Below, piece after piece: positions 36,466 to 63,200 of a stretch of 64,000 nucleotides of DNA. Numbering within the stretch: the first letter of the stretch is position 1; each line of letters starts with the position of its first letter. The notes under the pieces were generated by a model. It was not told the DNA's origin. It saw only the letters and a list, made by a program, of their open reading frames with translations, and searched no databases. Source of the stretch: Burkholderia mayonis (GTDB lineage: Bacteria > Pseudomonadota > Gammaproteobacteria > Burkholderiales > Burkholderiaceae); contig NZ_CP013386.1 in the NCBI RefSeq assembly GCF_001523745.2, forward strand, positions 2,294,001 to 2,358,000. The letters run 5' to 3'. Made by a program: the position numbers and the translations under genes.

Positions 36466-38316
36466 CTAGATCAGGAATCCGCCGCCCGACCGGCGCGGAC
36501 ATCGGCACAGCTCGTCGCCGGTTTGATTCGACACGAGCACGAGCTGCGTGAAGCCGGTCGGCGCAACGTACTGGCTCAGCAGACAATCCATCAGTTGCGC
36601 GAACGTGTTGACGCCGGTGCCCGCGAAGCAGTCCGCGTCGACCGTGATGCGAATCTCGAGGCCTCGCACGACGCTCGCGAACGGCTTTTCGGATACCCAG
36701 GCCGTCACGGGCTTCTGCGATACGTCGACGACACCCGCGATCTGGCGAGCCGTTGCCGGCGACTCTTGCAGGTCGTGAAGCTTGAGCATGTCGCGCACGG
36801 CGCCCGCGCCGCCCGCCAGCAACAGCGAATTCAACGAGAGCTGCGAGATCAATCGCCACAGCGCGCCGCGCGCCTCCCGGAAACGAAGCGGCCGCGTGGG
36901 CCGCTGCAGCAGATTGATCCGGCTCGCGAGCGTGCCGCCTTCCATCATCAGATCGCCGCCCGGCACGCCGTGCGGCAGTTGTTCCGGCAGATCGCGATTG
37001 CTGCACGTGAGCTCGAAATCGAGACCGGGCGGCGGCGCGGCCGGCTCGAGCGCGCCGTCGACGAAGCCGAGCGACAGCTCGTGCCCCGGCTCGCTCCTCG
37101 CGATCAGCGCGTCGCGATGCACCCGCCAATACAACGACGCCCGCGTCGCGTGCCCACCGTGGTACAGCGAATGAAGCGACGGGAAGGGGGTAATCCGGTC
37201 GCCTTGCGGCGTGTCCTGGACCTGCGTCACCGCATCGACCGAATAGACCTCGAACGCATAGGCATTCTGTTTGTCGACGACGAGCGGATACATCTGCGTG
37301 TCCGACGCGGCGCTCGGCTGCGGGCCGAGCTTGCCGGACGTTTCGAACAGATTGACCACCGGCGTGCAGCCGAGCTGCACGTGCTCGGCGCTCAGCGATT
37401 CGAGCACGTTCGCCGTTGCTGAATCGGCCGGAATGTCTTTCAGCAGTAAATGGAGCGTGAAATGCCGCCCGCCGAGACGCCCGGCTTGACGCAGGTCGCA
37501 GTCGAAGAAGCCGAACTTCTCCGGAAACGCGAAATACTCGGTCAGCAGCGGATACGCGGGATGCACGGTCTCCGGGCAAGGGATCAGGCTGTCCTCGCGC
37601 GACACGCCGACTGCGGCGAAAGGCACCCGATCGAGCGCCACCCATCGCCCGCTGTGATCCGGCTCGACGTACGCCTGCAATGCACGAATCGACAGCGCAT
37701 CGCGCAGCGCGGCGCTCATCAGCGGCTCGCCGCGGACGTACAGGCGAACGGCATCGAGCTTCAGGTCGGCGACGGACGCATGCGGCGAACGGATCGCGAA
37801 CGACAGCGAGATCTGCGCCCCCGCCTTCGGCGGCAGCCGGAACGACTGCGGCGCCTGTGACATGCCGTGAAAGCGCGCGGCGGTCAGTTGCAGCGGCGAC
37901 AGCGTCACGTCGTAGGCGGTGCGGAAGAATATCTTCGCGCCCTTGACGGGCCGGCTGGACAGCTCCGTGCCGCGCCGCACGACGACCGACGTCGACATCT
38001 GCGCGGCGCGGCTCGCATCCACGTCGAAGCAGGCGATCGCGCACGACGGGAAGGCCCGCAGATAATGCGGATACAGCGCCTCGACGAACGCTTTCGTGAA
38101 TTCGGAGTAGTCGTCCTCGATGTGCCGCGACGCACGTGCGCCCGTCAGCGCGAACGACTCGAACAATCGCTCGACCTGGGAATCCTCGCTGCTGCCGTCG
38201 GCGCCGCTCGCGAGCTGCATGCGGCTCGCGATCTTCGGATAGCGCTCGGCGAAATCGCGCACATGGCGGCGCAGAAGCGCCAATTCGCGTTCGTAGTATG
38301 AGAGGAGTTCATCCAT
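36466..38316 (-). CDS. tssF: Type VI secretion baseplate protein TssF (orphan)
   Basis: A 616-residue TssF (VasA/ImpG) protein, full length for the family. TssF forms the baseplate wedge with TssG, TssE and TssK. Recognisable are the opening MDELLSYYERELALLRRH, then FAERYPKIASRMQLA, HIEDDYSEFTKAFVEALYPHYLR, PSCAIACFDVD, and the C-terminal GVNTFAQLMDCLLSQY and FTQLVLVSNQTGDELCR. The ATG chosen follows AGAATCGCTG without a strong ribosome site, but the family start is unmistakable. Usual neighbours tssE and tssG are missing on either side: upstream is 440 bases then a broken IS5 element; downstream is a convergent gene fragment. It is therefore probably a relic, even though its frame is intact. 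Confidence 0.9.
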   Translation of the reverse strand: MDELLSYYERELALLRRHVRDFAERYPKIASRMQLASGADGSSEDSQVERLFESFALTGARASRHIEDDYSEFTKAFVEALYPHYLRAFPSCAIACFDVDASRAAQMSTSVVVRRGTELSSRPVKGAKIFFRTAYDVTLSPLQLTAARFHGMSQAPQSFRLPPKAGAQISLSFAIRSPHASVADLKLDAVRLYVRGEPLMSAALRDALSIRALQAYVEPDHSGRWVALDRVPFAAVGVSREDSLIPCPETVHPAYPLLTEYFAFPEKFGFFDCDLRQAGRLGGRHFTLHLLLKDIPADSATANVLESLSAEHVQLGCTPVVNLFETSGKLGPQPSAASDTQMYPLVVDKQNAYAFEVYSVDAVTQVQDTPQGDRITPFPSLHSLYHGGHATRASLYWRVHRDALIARSEPGHELSLGFVDGALEPAAPPPGLDFELTCSNRDLPEQLPHGVPGGDLMMEGGTLASRINLLQRPTRPLRFREARGALWRLISQLSLNSLLLAGGAGAVRDMLKLHDLQESPATARQIAGVVDVSQKPVTAWVSEKPFASVVRGLEIRITVDADCFAGTGVNTFAQLMDCLLSQYVAPTGFTQLVLVSNQTGDELCRCPRRSGGGFLI

Positions 38317-38754
38317 CAGCGATTCTCGAAAGTGCCGTCGCACGCCGGTCAACCGATGCCGACGACACGACGGCCCACCTCGTTCGGCGGATTCGCGAAC
38401 GGCCGGAGCCGCCGGGCGGCCCCTCAATGGACGAACGTTGCGCGGACAATCAGCCAGGGCCGACGCGACGGCCCACTTTACCGGAACATTCGGGTGCAGT
38501 CCACGTCGCGCCCCGTGCGTTGGCCGATCGTGCCATTCGCGGCGACGTCGATCGTAGCAAGCGGCGAACGTCGAATGCGTCATCGCGATCATACCGGCGA
38601 CCGGATGCCGCGGATATTCCGCGCCCTCGCCGCGCGGGCGCGTCCCGCTCGCGCCGAGCGTCCGGAACGTCGCGACGACGAAGCGCACGGCGCTTTCCCG
38701 GTCGAGCCGCGCTGCACGGAGCCGCGCTGCACGATGCACCCTCCGTTCTGAGTT
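38317..38754. other. Geneless stretch between tssF and the IS5 element
   Basis: About 440 bases where tssE-type genes would be expected. Open frames exist but none resembles a T6SS component. It may contain eroded sequence. Confidence 0.4.
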
Positions 38755-39640
38755 AGAGCGCGTTTGAAAATTGGGCTCGGACATGATTTAAAGGAGGCAT
38801 GTGGAAAAAAGAACATCATGAACGGCAAGCGAAGCTGGCTCGCAAAACGAAGCGGTACCCAAGTGGCATGACGGACGTCGAGTGGGCTGCGATCAGGGAA
38901 TTGCTGCCTCGAGCGGCTTCAGGCGGGCGTCGTCGGAAGTGCGATTTGCGCGAGGTGTCAACGCATTGCGCTACCTGGTGCGCGCCGGTTGCGGCTGGCG
39001 CATGCTGCCGAAGGATTTTCCGCCCTGGCAAACGGTGTACGGGTGGTTTCGCCGACTGATGCGTCGTTTCCTGTTTCGCACGCTGCATGACGTGGTAGTC
39101 ATGCTGGATCGGGAACGTGCGGGGCGACAATCGTGTCCGAGCGCAGTCGTCATCGACAGCCAGTCGGTGAAGGCGCCATCGGCCGGCAAGCGTGGCTACG
39201 ATGCGGGGAAGAAGATCGCCGGCCGGAAACGGCATATCGCAGGGGATACCGAGCGGCAGTGGATACCGAGCGGCGACTGCTGATGGTCGACCTGACGCCG
39301 GCGGACATCGCGGACAGCACGGGTGCGCAGGCCGTGCTGGAAGCCGTGAGAAAGCGCTGGCCGGCCGTGAAGCACTTATTTGCCGACGGCGCATACGACC
39401 GAACGGCACTCATGGACAAGACCGCGACCCTGGATTTCGTGATCGAGATCGCACGGCGCCACGAACAGCAGACGGGCTTCGTCGTATTGCCGCGCCGCTG
39501 GGTCGTCGAGCGCACCTTCGGCTGGATGGTGCGCAGGCGTCGACTGGTGCGCGACTACGAGCAGCGTGCCGACATCTCCGAGGCCATGATCCATATCGCG
39601 ATGGGCAGCCTGTTGCTTCGCAGAATTGCCCATAGCGGTG
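38755..39640 (+). mobile_element. Degenerate IS5-family insertion sequence
   Basis: The left end carries GAGCGCGTTTGAAAATTG (from 38756), typical of terminal inverted repeats of Burkholderia IS5-family elements, followed by the transposase in three frames. No matching right repeat is seen after the transposase end near 39630, so the right terminus is lost or diverged. The element lies between the orphan tssF and the NRPS locus. Confidence 0.75.
38799..39636 (+). pseudogene. IS5-family transposase, two frameshifts
   Basis: The protein starts MWKKEHHERQAKLARKTKRY in one frame to about CDLREV (near 38955). It continues in a second frame as VNALRYLVRAGCGWRMLPKD, SAVVIDSQSVKAPSAGKRGYD and GRKRHIA, then in a third as LLMVDLTPADIADSTGAQAV, FADGAYDRTALMD and RWVVERTFGWMVRRRRL. 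DDE residues are recognisable (VIDSQSVK, FADGAYD, VVERTFGW). The second shift is caused by a 17-bp tandem duplication, GATACCGAGCGGC repeated 17 bases apart at about 39246-39276. The first looks like a small indel. Transposition in cis is not possible. Confidence 0.85.
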
Positions 39641-40185
39641 AATGGTCTTGCGCGGCGATCTGCGGACGGCACCGTTGCCACTCGAACTTCGGCGTACCAA
39701 GGCAAGCCCGCCGAGCCGTGGCAAAACGCGATCCGGCCGAACGCGTGATGCTGCCATCTATATTCTCCAGGCTGCCGACGTTATCCGACCTGGGCAGCCT
39801 GAACGTGCCGATGACCACAAAGGATCGCTGCTCTCGATCCCGTCCGGTGTCCGGCAGACCGCACGAAGCAAATCGTCCATGCCGGTGTCCGGATAATGAC
39901 TGGGATCGCACGACTCCGATCTGAGCAGACACAGTTGGCTGCTGCCGCCCCGCTCCGCTCCGACGGATGCGATCAATCGGTCGGGCCAAGCGTGGTTTCA
40001 ACGAATCAAAATCGCCAAATACTTCAACGACCGAACCCGATTCGCCTTGGCATGACATCACGTCAGTCTCGCCATCGGTCATGCAGAACTTCCGCCGAAT
40101 CGGCAATACGACGGTGCAGGCCATCGGCAGACCCGTTCGACGCAGACCAACGTCGGGATGCGTTCCACTCCGCGAATCCAATTTT
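39641..40185. other. Low-GC scar region before the NRPS locus
   Basis: About 545 bases with visibly lower GC and patchy composition than the flanks, beginning at the lost right end of the IS5 element. A minus-strand stretch reads SLKPRLARPID, reminiscent of transposase-associated sequence, but nothing continuous is recognisable. It probably holds insertion debris at the boundary of the NRPS island. Confidence 0.4.
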
Positions 40186-40206
40186 AAATGAGAATGATTC
40201 TCATTT
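40186..40206. promoter_or_regulatory. Fur box
   Basis: The 21-bp element has arms AAATGAGAAT and ATTCTCATTT around a single central G, a perfect dyad and close to the Fur consensus GATAATGATAATCATTATC. It ends two bases before the -35 hexamer of the promoter for the mbtH-NRPS unit, so iron-loaded Fur would block polymerase there. Confidence 0.88.
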
Positions 40207-40207
40207 C

Positions 40208-40236
40208 TTGACGAGCTTTCGCGGGTACCCTATTCT
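40208..40236 (+). promoter_or_regulatory. Sigma-70-type promoter of the siderophore locus
   Basis: TTGACG (40208-40213), a 17-base spacer and TATTCT (40231-40236) form a near-ideal -35/-10 pair. The Fur box abuts it upstream. Predicted transcription would start near 40243, leaving a leader of about 155 bases before mbtH. Confidence 0.75.
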
Positions 40237-40398
40237 GCTTTCCATGTATAACGCCAGCCTTTTCTCGCAAGCCGTTATGAATCAGTAAGGAATCTTAACC
40301 TCCTTGCCGAATTCCCTAGAAAATCATTTCATTTTCATTTCAACCCTCATCCGACTATATGACCCTGTCATATATTTCGGATAACTAATGAGGTCATC

Positions 40399-40647
40399 AT
40401 GAGCTGGGGCGATGAAAACACCGTCTATGACGTAGTCGTGAATCACGAAGAACAGTACTCGATCTGGCCGACCTACAAGAGTCTGCCAGCAGGCTGGCGG
40501 ACCGCGGGCAAGCAGGGCAGCAAGGCCGAATGCCTCAGTTATATCGACGAAGTGTGGGTGGACATGCGCCCGCTCAGCCTGCGTCGTGCAATGGAAGCAT
40601 CGACCCAGGCCGACGACACGCCCTCCACCGCGCCAACCACGCACTAA
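40399..40647 (+). CDS. mbtH: MbtH-like NRPS accessory protein
   Basis: An 82-residue MbtH-like protein, which binds NRPS adenylation domains and supports their folding and activity. It carries the whole signature: [19 protein letters not shown], then [22 protein letters not shown] with the two buried tryptophans, and PLSLR. GAGG lies ten bases upstream of the ATG. It is first in the Fur-controlled unit and 9 bases before the thioesterase. Its partners are presumably the adenylation domains of the megasynthetases downstream. Confidence 0.97.
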   Translation: MSWGDENTVYDVVVNHEEQYSIWPTYKSLPAGWRTAGKQGSKAECLSYIDEVWVDMRPLSLRRAMEASTQADDTPSTAPTTH

Positions 40648-40656
40648 TCCGTCTCC

Positions 40657-41409
40657 ATGCAATCGATCACCTTGTTTTGCCTGCCGTATGCGGGTGGAGC
40701 GGCCGCGATCTTCCGCGATTGGCCGCGCCTCGCACCAGCGTGGCTGCGCATCGCGCCGATTCATTTGCCGGGCCGCGGCGTCCGCCATCACGAATCGCTG
40801 ATCCCGGACTGGTCGTCGCTGATCGATCGATTGAGCAAGGATGTGCAAGCCGCCCCCGACCGACCGTACGCACTGTTCGGGCATAGCCTCGGAGCGTTGA
40901 TCGCGTTCGAACTGGCGCACGAACTGCGGCGCAGGACGGGCTCGGAGCCCTGCTGGCTGGGTGTGTCGGGATGTGTCGCGCCTCGGCACCACGCACCTCG
41001 ATCCGACTGGTTGACCTGCTCCGAGAGCGACGTGCTCGACGAACTCAGGTCGTTCGAACAAACCGCGCCCGAACTGCTTGCGAATCGCGAATTCGTCGAA
41101 CTGATCCTGCCCGTGGTGCGCAACGACTTCCATCTTTACGGCACCTGGCGCTTGCCACGGGCCGGTGCACGGGCGCTGCTCCGCTGCCCGGTTCATGCGT
41201 TCGGCGGCAGTCACGACGACGACACGCGCGATATCGCGACACTCGACGCATGGCGAGACGAAACGTACGGCGGTTTCGAACGTTCGATGTTCGAAGGCGG
41301 CCATTTTTTCATCAACAGTCATCGTGCCGATTTGATCGGAACGATCGAAGTATCCCTGAACAACGCCCTGTCGCATCGAACACACGCCGATATTCAGCCG
41401 GTCGACTGA
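40657..41409 (+). CDS. Type II thioesterase of the NRPS locus
   Basis: A 250-residue alpha/beta-hydrolase thioesterase that clears misprimed or stalled carrier domains. The opening LFCLPYAGGAAAIFRDW and the LPGRG loop are GrsT-like. The nucleophile elbow is GHSLG with Ser77; a catalytic Asp probably lies in FGGSHDDDT and His in EGGHFFI. No signal peptide. It is 9 bases after mbtH and 73 before the HDO-cupin gene. It is an editing enzyme rather than the releasing domain; product release must be encoded beyond the window. Confidence 0.93.
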   Translation: MQSITLFCLPYAGGAAAIFRDWPRLAPAWLRIAPIHLPGRGVRHHESLIPDWSSLIDRLSKDVQAAPDRPYALFGHSLGALIAFELAHELRRRTGSEPCWLGVSGCVAPRHHAPRSDWLTCSESDVLDELRSFEQTAPELLANREFVELILPVVRNDFHLYGTWRLPRAGARALLRCPVHAFGGSHDDDTRDIATLDAWRDETYGGFERSMFEGGHFFINSHRADLIGTIEVSLNNALSHRTHADIQPVD

Positions 41410-41482
41410 AACGAAGATGGGCGCGCAGTCATCCGCATGTCCGCTGCGTGCCGGCCAATTCCGATAATCGGAGCCGCTTTTC

Positions 41483-42928
41483 ATGAATTCGAGAGACTCA
41501 CTGCCGCTATTCAATTTTTCCGCGCAGCATGCGCATCGGGACATGTTCCTCGCGCTGCTGCGTGAATTCGCGACCTACGAGCCGTTTCGCAGCGCGACGG
41601 TCGACGAGCTGGTGCTGAACGACGATTTCTACCGGCGCCCGCTGCGCCCCGAGGATTTCAACTTCCTGCAGTATCAGAAGCCAGTGCGGGCCGGCAACGT
41701 CAGCCGCCTTCCGTCGCTCGCGAGCCAGCGTACGCTGCTGACGATCAACGAGCTCGACATTGCGCGCGCGCCGGGACTCGACGAAAGCGACCAGCAGCGC
41801 TGGGCCGCGTTCTATGCCGACGAGCCGCGCATTCTCGGGGCGCGCCTGCGGCCCTACCTCGAAGCCTACGCGTTCGAATATCTGGGCAACGAGGCGCGGC
41901 CCGCCGAGACGCTCGAGATGCTGAGCGCGCGCCTGGACGCAACGCTGCACGACGAGCTCCAGTTCTGGCATGCCCGCTTCGAGAAGCTGCTGCAACGCCA
42001 CTTCCTCGAGGAAGGGTTGCGTTTCATCGTGCTGCAACGCTGGGCGACGCTGCCATCGCGGCGCGCCGCGCTCGCACGCGCCGCCGGCTCCGGCTACTTC
42101 GACTGGCTCGCAAGCGAGCTGCGCCCGAGTCTTGCGAGCTCACTACCCGACGATACCCGCTTCGCGCGCATCGCCGCGATGTGCGGCGTCACGCGCCAGA
42201 CCCATTCGTACTGGCAGTTCTACTTGCCGACCACCCTGGCCAGATGCAACCTGCTCTACGCACTCGGTTCCCGGCCGGATCGCGCGTTCGCGCTCGCCGG
42301 CTCGGCATTCGTCGCCGAAGCGGAACATCTTGCGTTCGGCGGCGCCCTGCTCAAGGCCTGCGCGCACATCGCGCCGAACCTCGCGGCCGGCGACGATCTG
42401 ATCGCACTGGGCAAGGCGCTGCGGTTCCGTTTCGAACGGACGGTCGAAACGCTCCTGGAACGGCACGGCGCCCGTGCGCTTCATCAGTTCTCGCAGGGCG
42501 TGGCCGGCGCGCAACGCCTGGCCGAGCGAGCCCGCTGGGATCTCGGCGAGCAACTCGACTGGCTGTCGTCGATCGCTACGTACTGCGACTACGCACGCCA
42601 GATCTACGACAAGATCGAAATGGACCATCCGGACATCGACCGCGATACGTTCATCGAGCCGCATGAACTTTGTTCAACCACGCACGTGCACAACGAGCAC
42701 CGGCTCGTCGTGATCGAAAGCGGCGACATGCTGTTCTGGGGCAACCTCGGGATGAAGCTCGCCATGCACCCCGGCGACATGGTGCTGATACCTGACGGCC
42801 GGCTGCACGGCTCGACCGTGACGTCGGATTCGTGCACCTACCACCAGCCCATCATTCCCGACGAATGGATCGCGGAGCTCGCCCCTCCGGCAACCGCCCG
42901 AGCGGCCACGACGGCGGTCGCAACCTGA
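41483..42928 (+). CDS. Heme-oxygenase-like/cupin protein, SznF- and GrbD-like N-N bond enzyme candidate
   Basis: A 481-residue protein in two parts. Residues about 150-370 look like the helical heme-oxygenase-like oxidase fold (THSYWQFYLPTTLARCNLLYAL, AFVAEAEHLAFGG); I could not place a full set of diiron ligands. Residues about 385-460 form a cupin with three His: H401 and H403 in THVHNEH and H442 in GRLHGSTV. The spacing H-x-H-(38 residues)-H equals that I recall for SznF (407/409/448), the enzyme that builds the N-nitroso group of streptozotocin. Gramibactin's GrbD is, from memory, of this type. GGAG lies nine bases before the ATG. It is positioned directly before a megasynthetase carrying a YqcI/YcgG domain, the GrbE family. 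Proposed role: N-N bond formation on hydroxylated arginine to give graminine. Confidence 0.75.
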   Translation: MNSRDSLPLFNFSAQHAHRDMFLALLREFATYEPFRSATVDELVLNDDFYRRPLRPEDFNFLQYQKPVRAGNVSRLPSLASQRTLLTINELDIARAPGLDESDQQRWAAFYADEPRILGARLRPYLEAYAFEYLGNEARPAETLEMLSARLDATLHDELQFWHARFEKLLQRHFLEEGLRFIVLQRWATLPSRRAALARAAGSGYFDWLASELRPSLASSLPDDTRFARIAAMCGVTRQTHSYWQFYLPTTLARCNLLYALGSRPDRAFALAGSAFVAEAEHLAFGGALLKACAHIAPNLAAGDDLIALGKALRFRFERTVETLLERHGARALHQFSQGVAGAQRLAERARWDLGEQLDWLSSIATYCDYARQIYDKIEMDHPDIDRDTFIEPHELCSTTHVHNEHRLVVIESGDMLFWGNLGMKLAMHPGDMVLIPDGRLHGSTVTSDSCTYHQPIIPDEWIAELAPPATARAATTAVAT

Positions 42929-43060
42929 TGTCGTCGATCGGTGGGGCAAGCCGCTCCGCCGATCAGCTGAAGGCTCGACGCAGAGCCTCCCCTCATGGAC
43001 CGAGCCATCCGGAGCGCACGCGGCGCCCCGGTGCAAGCACACGCACATCTGGAGCATTTG

Positions 43061-60223
<17,163 letters not shown>

Positions 60224-60259
60224 CGCCATGGCTCCATCTCCCACCCTGGATTCGACTTC

Positions 60260-63200
60260 ATGACTCAAGCCACGCCGCACATGCGGACCATCTCGCTCCG
60301 ATACGCCGCGCTGCCGCCCGAACGGCGCGCCGCCTTCCGGCAACGGGTCGTCGCTCAGCAAATCGATCCCGCCACGCTGCCGATCGTGCCGATCGCGACC
60401 GCCGGCGACGACGCGCCGCTGTCGTTCGAACAGGAGCACCTGTGGTTCCTGTGGAAGCTGCAGCCGGACAATCCCGCCTACCACATGCCGGGCGCCATCG
60501 ATCTCGACGGCGACCTCGATGTCGCCGCGCTCGCGGCTGCATTGCGCATCGTCTCGCAGCAGCACCAGAGCCTGCGCACCCGGTTCGTCCGGCAACCGGA
60601 CGGCACGTTGCGCCAGACCGTCCGCGACGCGCCGCTGCCGGCACTCCGGCTGCACGACCTGCGCGGCGCTCCGCAGACGCTCGACGAAGCGCTACGGCAC
60701 GCGGCCGTCGAGTCGTTCGATCTCGAATCCGGCCCCCCGCTGCGAGCCGACCTGTTCCAGGTCGACGACGCGCGGCACGTGCTGTTGCTGACGCTGCACC
60801 ATGTCGTCACCGACGGGCATTCGATGACCGTGCTGATCGGGGCGCTCGTGCACGCGTATCGCGTCGCGACGAGCGGCGAGCCGGCGCGACCCGAGCCACC
60901 CGCGCTGCAGTTTCGCGACTGTGCGGCCTGGCAACGCGAATGGCTCGACGACGACGCGCTGCAGGTGCATCTCGACTACTGGCGCGCGCAACTGGGCACG
61001 AACACGCCGCCGTCGCCGCTGCCATTCGATCGGCCGCGACCGTCTCACGCCACCGGCGCCGGCGCACGCGTACAGCGCGACATCGATGCCGCGCGGCTTG
61101 CTCGCCTGCAAAGCCGGGCCGCCGCGCACGACGCGACGCTCTTCATGGCGCTGCTCGCTGCGTTCGGCGTGCTGCTGTACCGCTACAGCAGCGCGACCGA
61201 CCTGCGCATCGGCGTGCCTTCGAGCGGGCGCGACGATGTCGGCACGGAAAACCTGATCGGATTTTTCGTCAACACGCTCGTCGTGCGTCAGCACGTGACC
61301 GGCACGCAGACATTCGACTCGCTGCTCGTGCACACGCGCCAGACGCTGCTCGACGCGCAAGCGCACCGCGCACTGCCGTTCGCGCGTCTCGTACAGGCGC
61401 TGCGCGCGTCGCGCACCGACGACGCGCCGCTCTTTCACGCGATGTTCAGCATGCAGCACAGCGACCGCGCGGCGCTCGCGCGGCTGCCCGGGCTGACGGT
61501 CGCTGCGCGGCCGGTCGAAACCGGCAGCGCGCAGTTCGACCTGTCGTTCAATCTCGTCGAGCACGCGCACGGCGCGCGACTGAACGTCATCTATGCCACC
61601 GAGCGCTTCGACGCGTCCACAATCGAACGGCTCGCCGATCACTACCTCGCGCTGCTCGCCCAACTGGCAAACGACATGACGCACCGCATCGCCGACCTGC
61701 AGGTCGGCGATGCGGTGCGAGCGCGGCCGGCCGCCGGGCTCGCGGACGGCGCGCCTCCGCCGCGCGACGTGCTGCAGCGGATTGCCGACCACGTGCGGCT
61801 GCGTCCCGACGCGCCCGCGGTCACCACCGACGCCGGCACGCTGACTTACCGCGAACTCGACAGCTGGTCGAACCGGATCGGCTCGCGAATCGTCGCGCAG
61901 CTTCCCGCGAACCGGAAGGCCGACGCGCACATCGGCCTGTGCACCGGCCGCTCCTCCGCCCTCGTCGCCGGGACGCTCGGCATCCTGAAGGCGGGCGCGG
62001 CCTACGTGCCGCTCGATCCGCGCTATCCCGCCGAGCGCCTGCACGATACGCTGCTCGACGCCGGCGTGCGCAGCATCGTCGCCGACGCCGAAGGCCTCGC
62101 CGCGCTGGGGGACTGGGCCGCCGCGCGCGGGATGACGATGATCGACGCCACCGCGCTGCAAGACGCGTGCGGCGCCGACGCCGCACCGCCGATGCCGCAC
62201 GCCGCGCCGCATCCGGAGCAGCTCGCCTACATAATCTATACGTCCGGCTCGACCGGGCGCCCCAAGGGCGTGGGCATCACCCATGCCAATCTCGCGCGCC
62301 TGTTCGACAGCACGGCCGCGCACTTCCGCTTCGATGCGCAGGACGTGTGGACGCTGTTCCATTCGCACGCGTTCGATTTTTCCGTGTGGGAACTCTTCGG
62401 CGCGCTGGTCCACGGCGGGCGGCTGGTGGTCGTCCCGTACTGGACGACCCGCGATCCCGCCGCGATGCAGCGCCTGCTGCGCGAGCAGCGCGTGACGGTG
62501 CTGAACCAGACGCCGTCCGCGTTCGATGCGTTGATGAAGGCAGACCTCGATGCTCCCGAAACATTCGGCGACGTGCGCGTCGTCGTGTTCGGCGGCGAGC
62601 GGCTGGAGCCGGCCGCGCTCGCCGCGTGGCAGCACGCCCGCGGCGCCGGTGCGCCGGCACTCGTCAACATGTACGGCATCACCGAAACGACCGTACACGT
62701 CACGCATCGCGCGCTGCACAGCGACGATATTCACGGCGCGTCGAGTGCGGCGGCAAGCCCGATCGGCGACGCGCTCGGCGATCTTCAACTCCATCTGCTC
62801 GACGCGGATCTGAACCCGGTTCCGCCGGGCGCGACGGGAGAACTGTATGTCGGCGGCGCAGGGCTTGCACGCGGCTATCTGAATCGCGCGGCGCTCACCG
62901 CCGAGCGCTTCGTGCCCGATCCTTACGGCCGGTCCGGCGCGCGCCTCTATCGTTCCGGCGATCTCGCGCGACGGCTTGCGAACGGCGAGCTCCGTTATCT
63001 CGGACGTAACGATGCGCAAGCGAAGCTGCGCGGCTTCCGGATCGAACCCGGCGAGACGCGCGCGGCGCTGCTGAATCATCCGAACATCGCCGCGGCCGAA
63101 GTCGTGGTGCACGACCATCCGCGGCGCGGCGCGCAACTGGTCGCCTACCTGGTGGCGCGCCGCGCCATCGCAACGTTGCGGCGGGATGTGCGCGAGCACG

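Noticed and set aside
60442..63009. Plus-strand 855-codon frame inside the second NRPS
   Set aside because: Out of frame with the NRPS motifs, Arg-rich and without recognisable domains.
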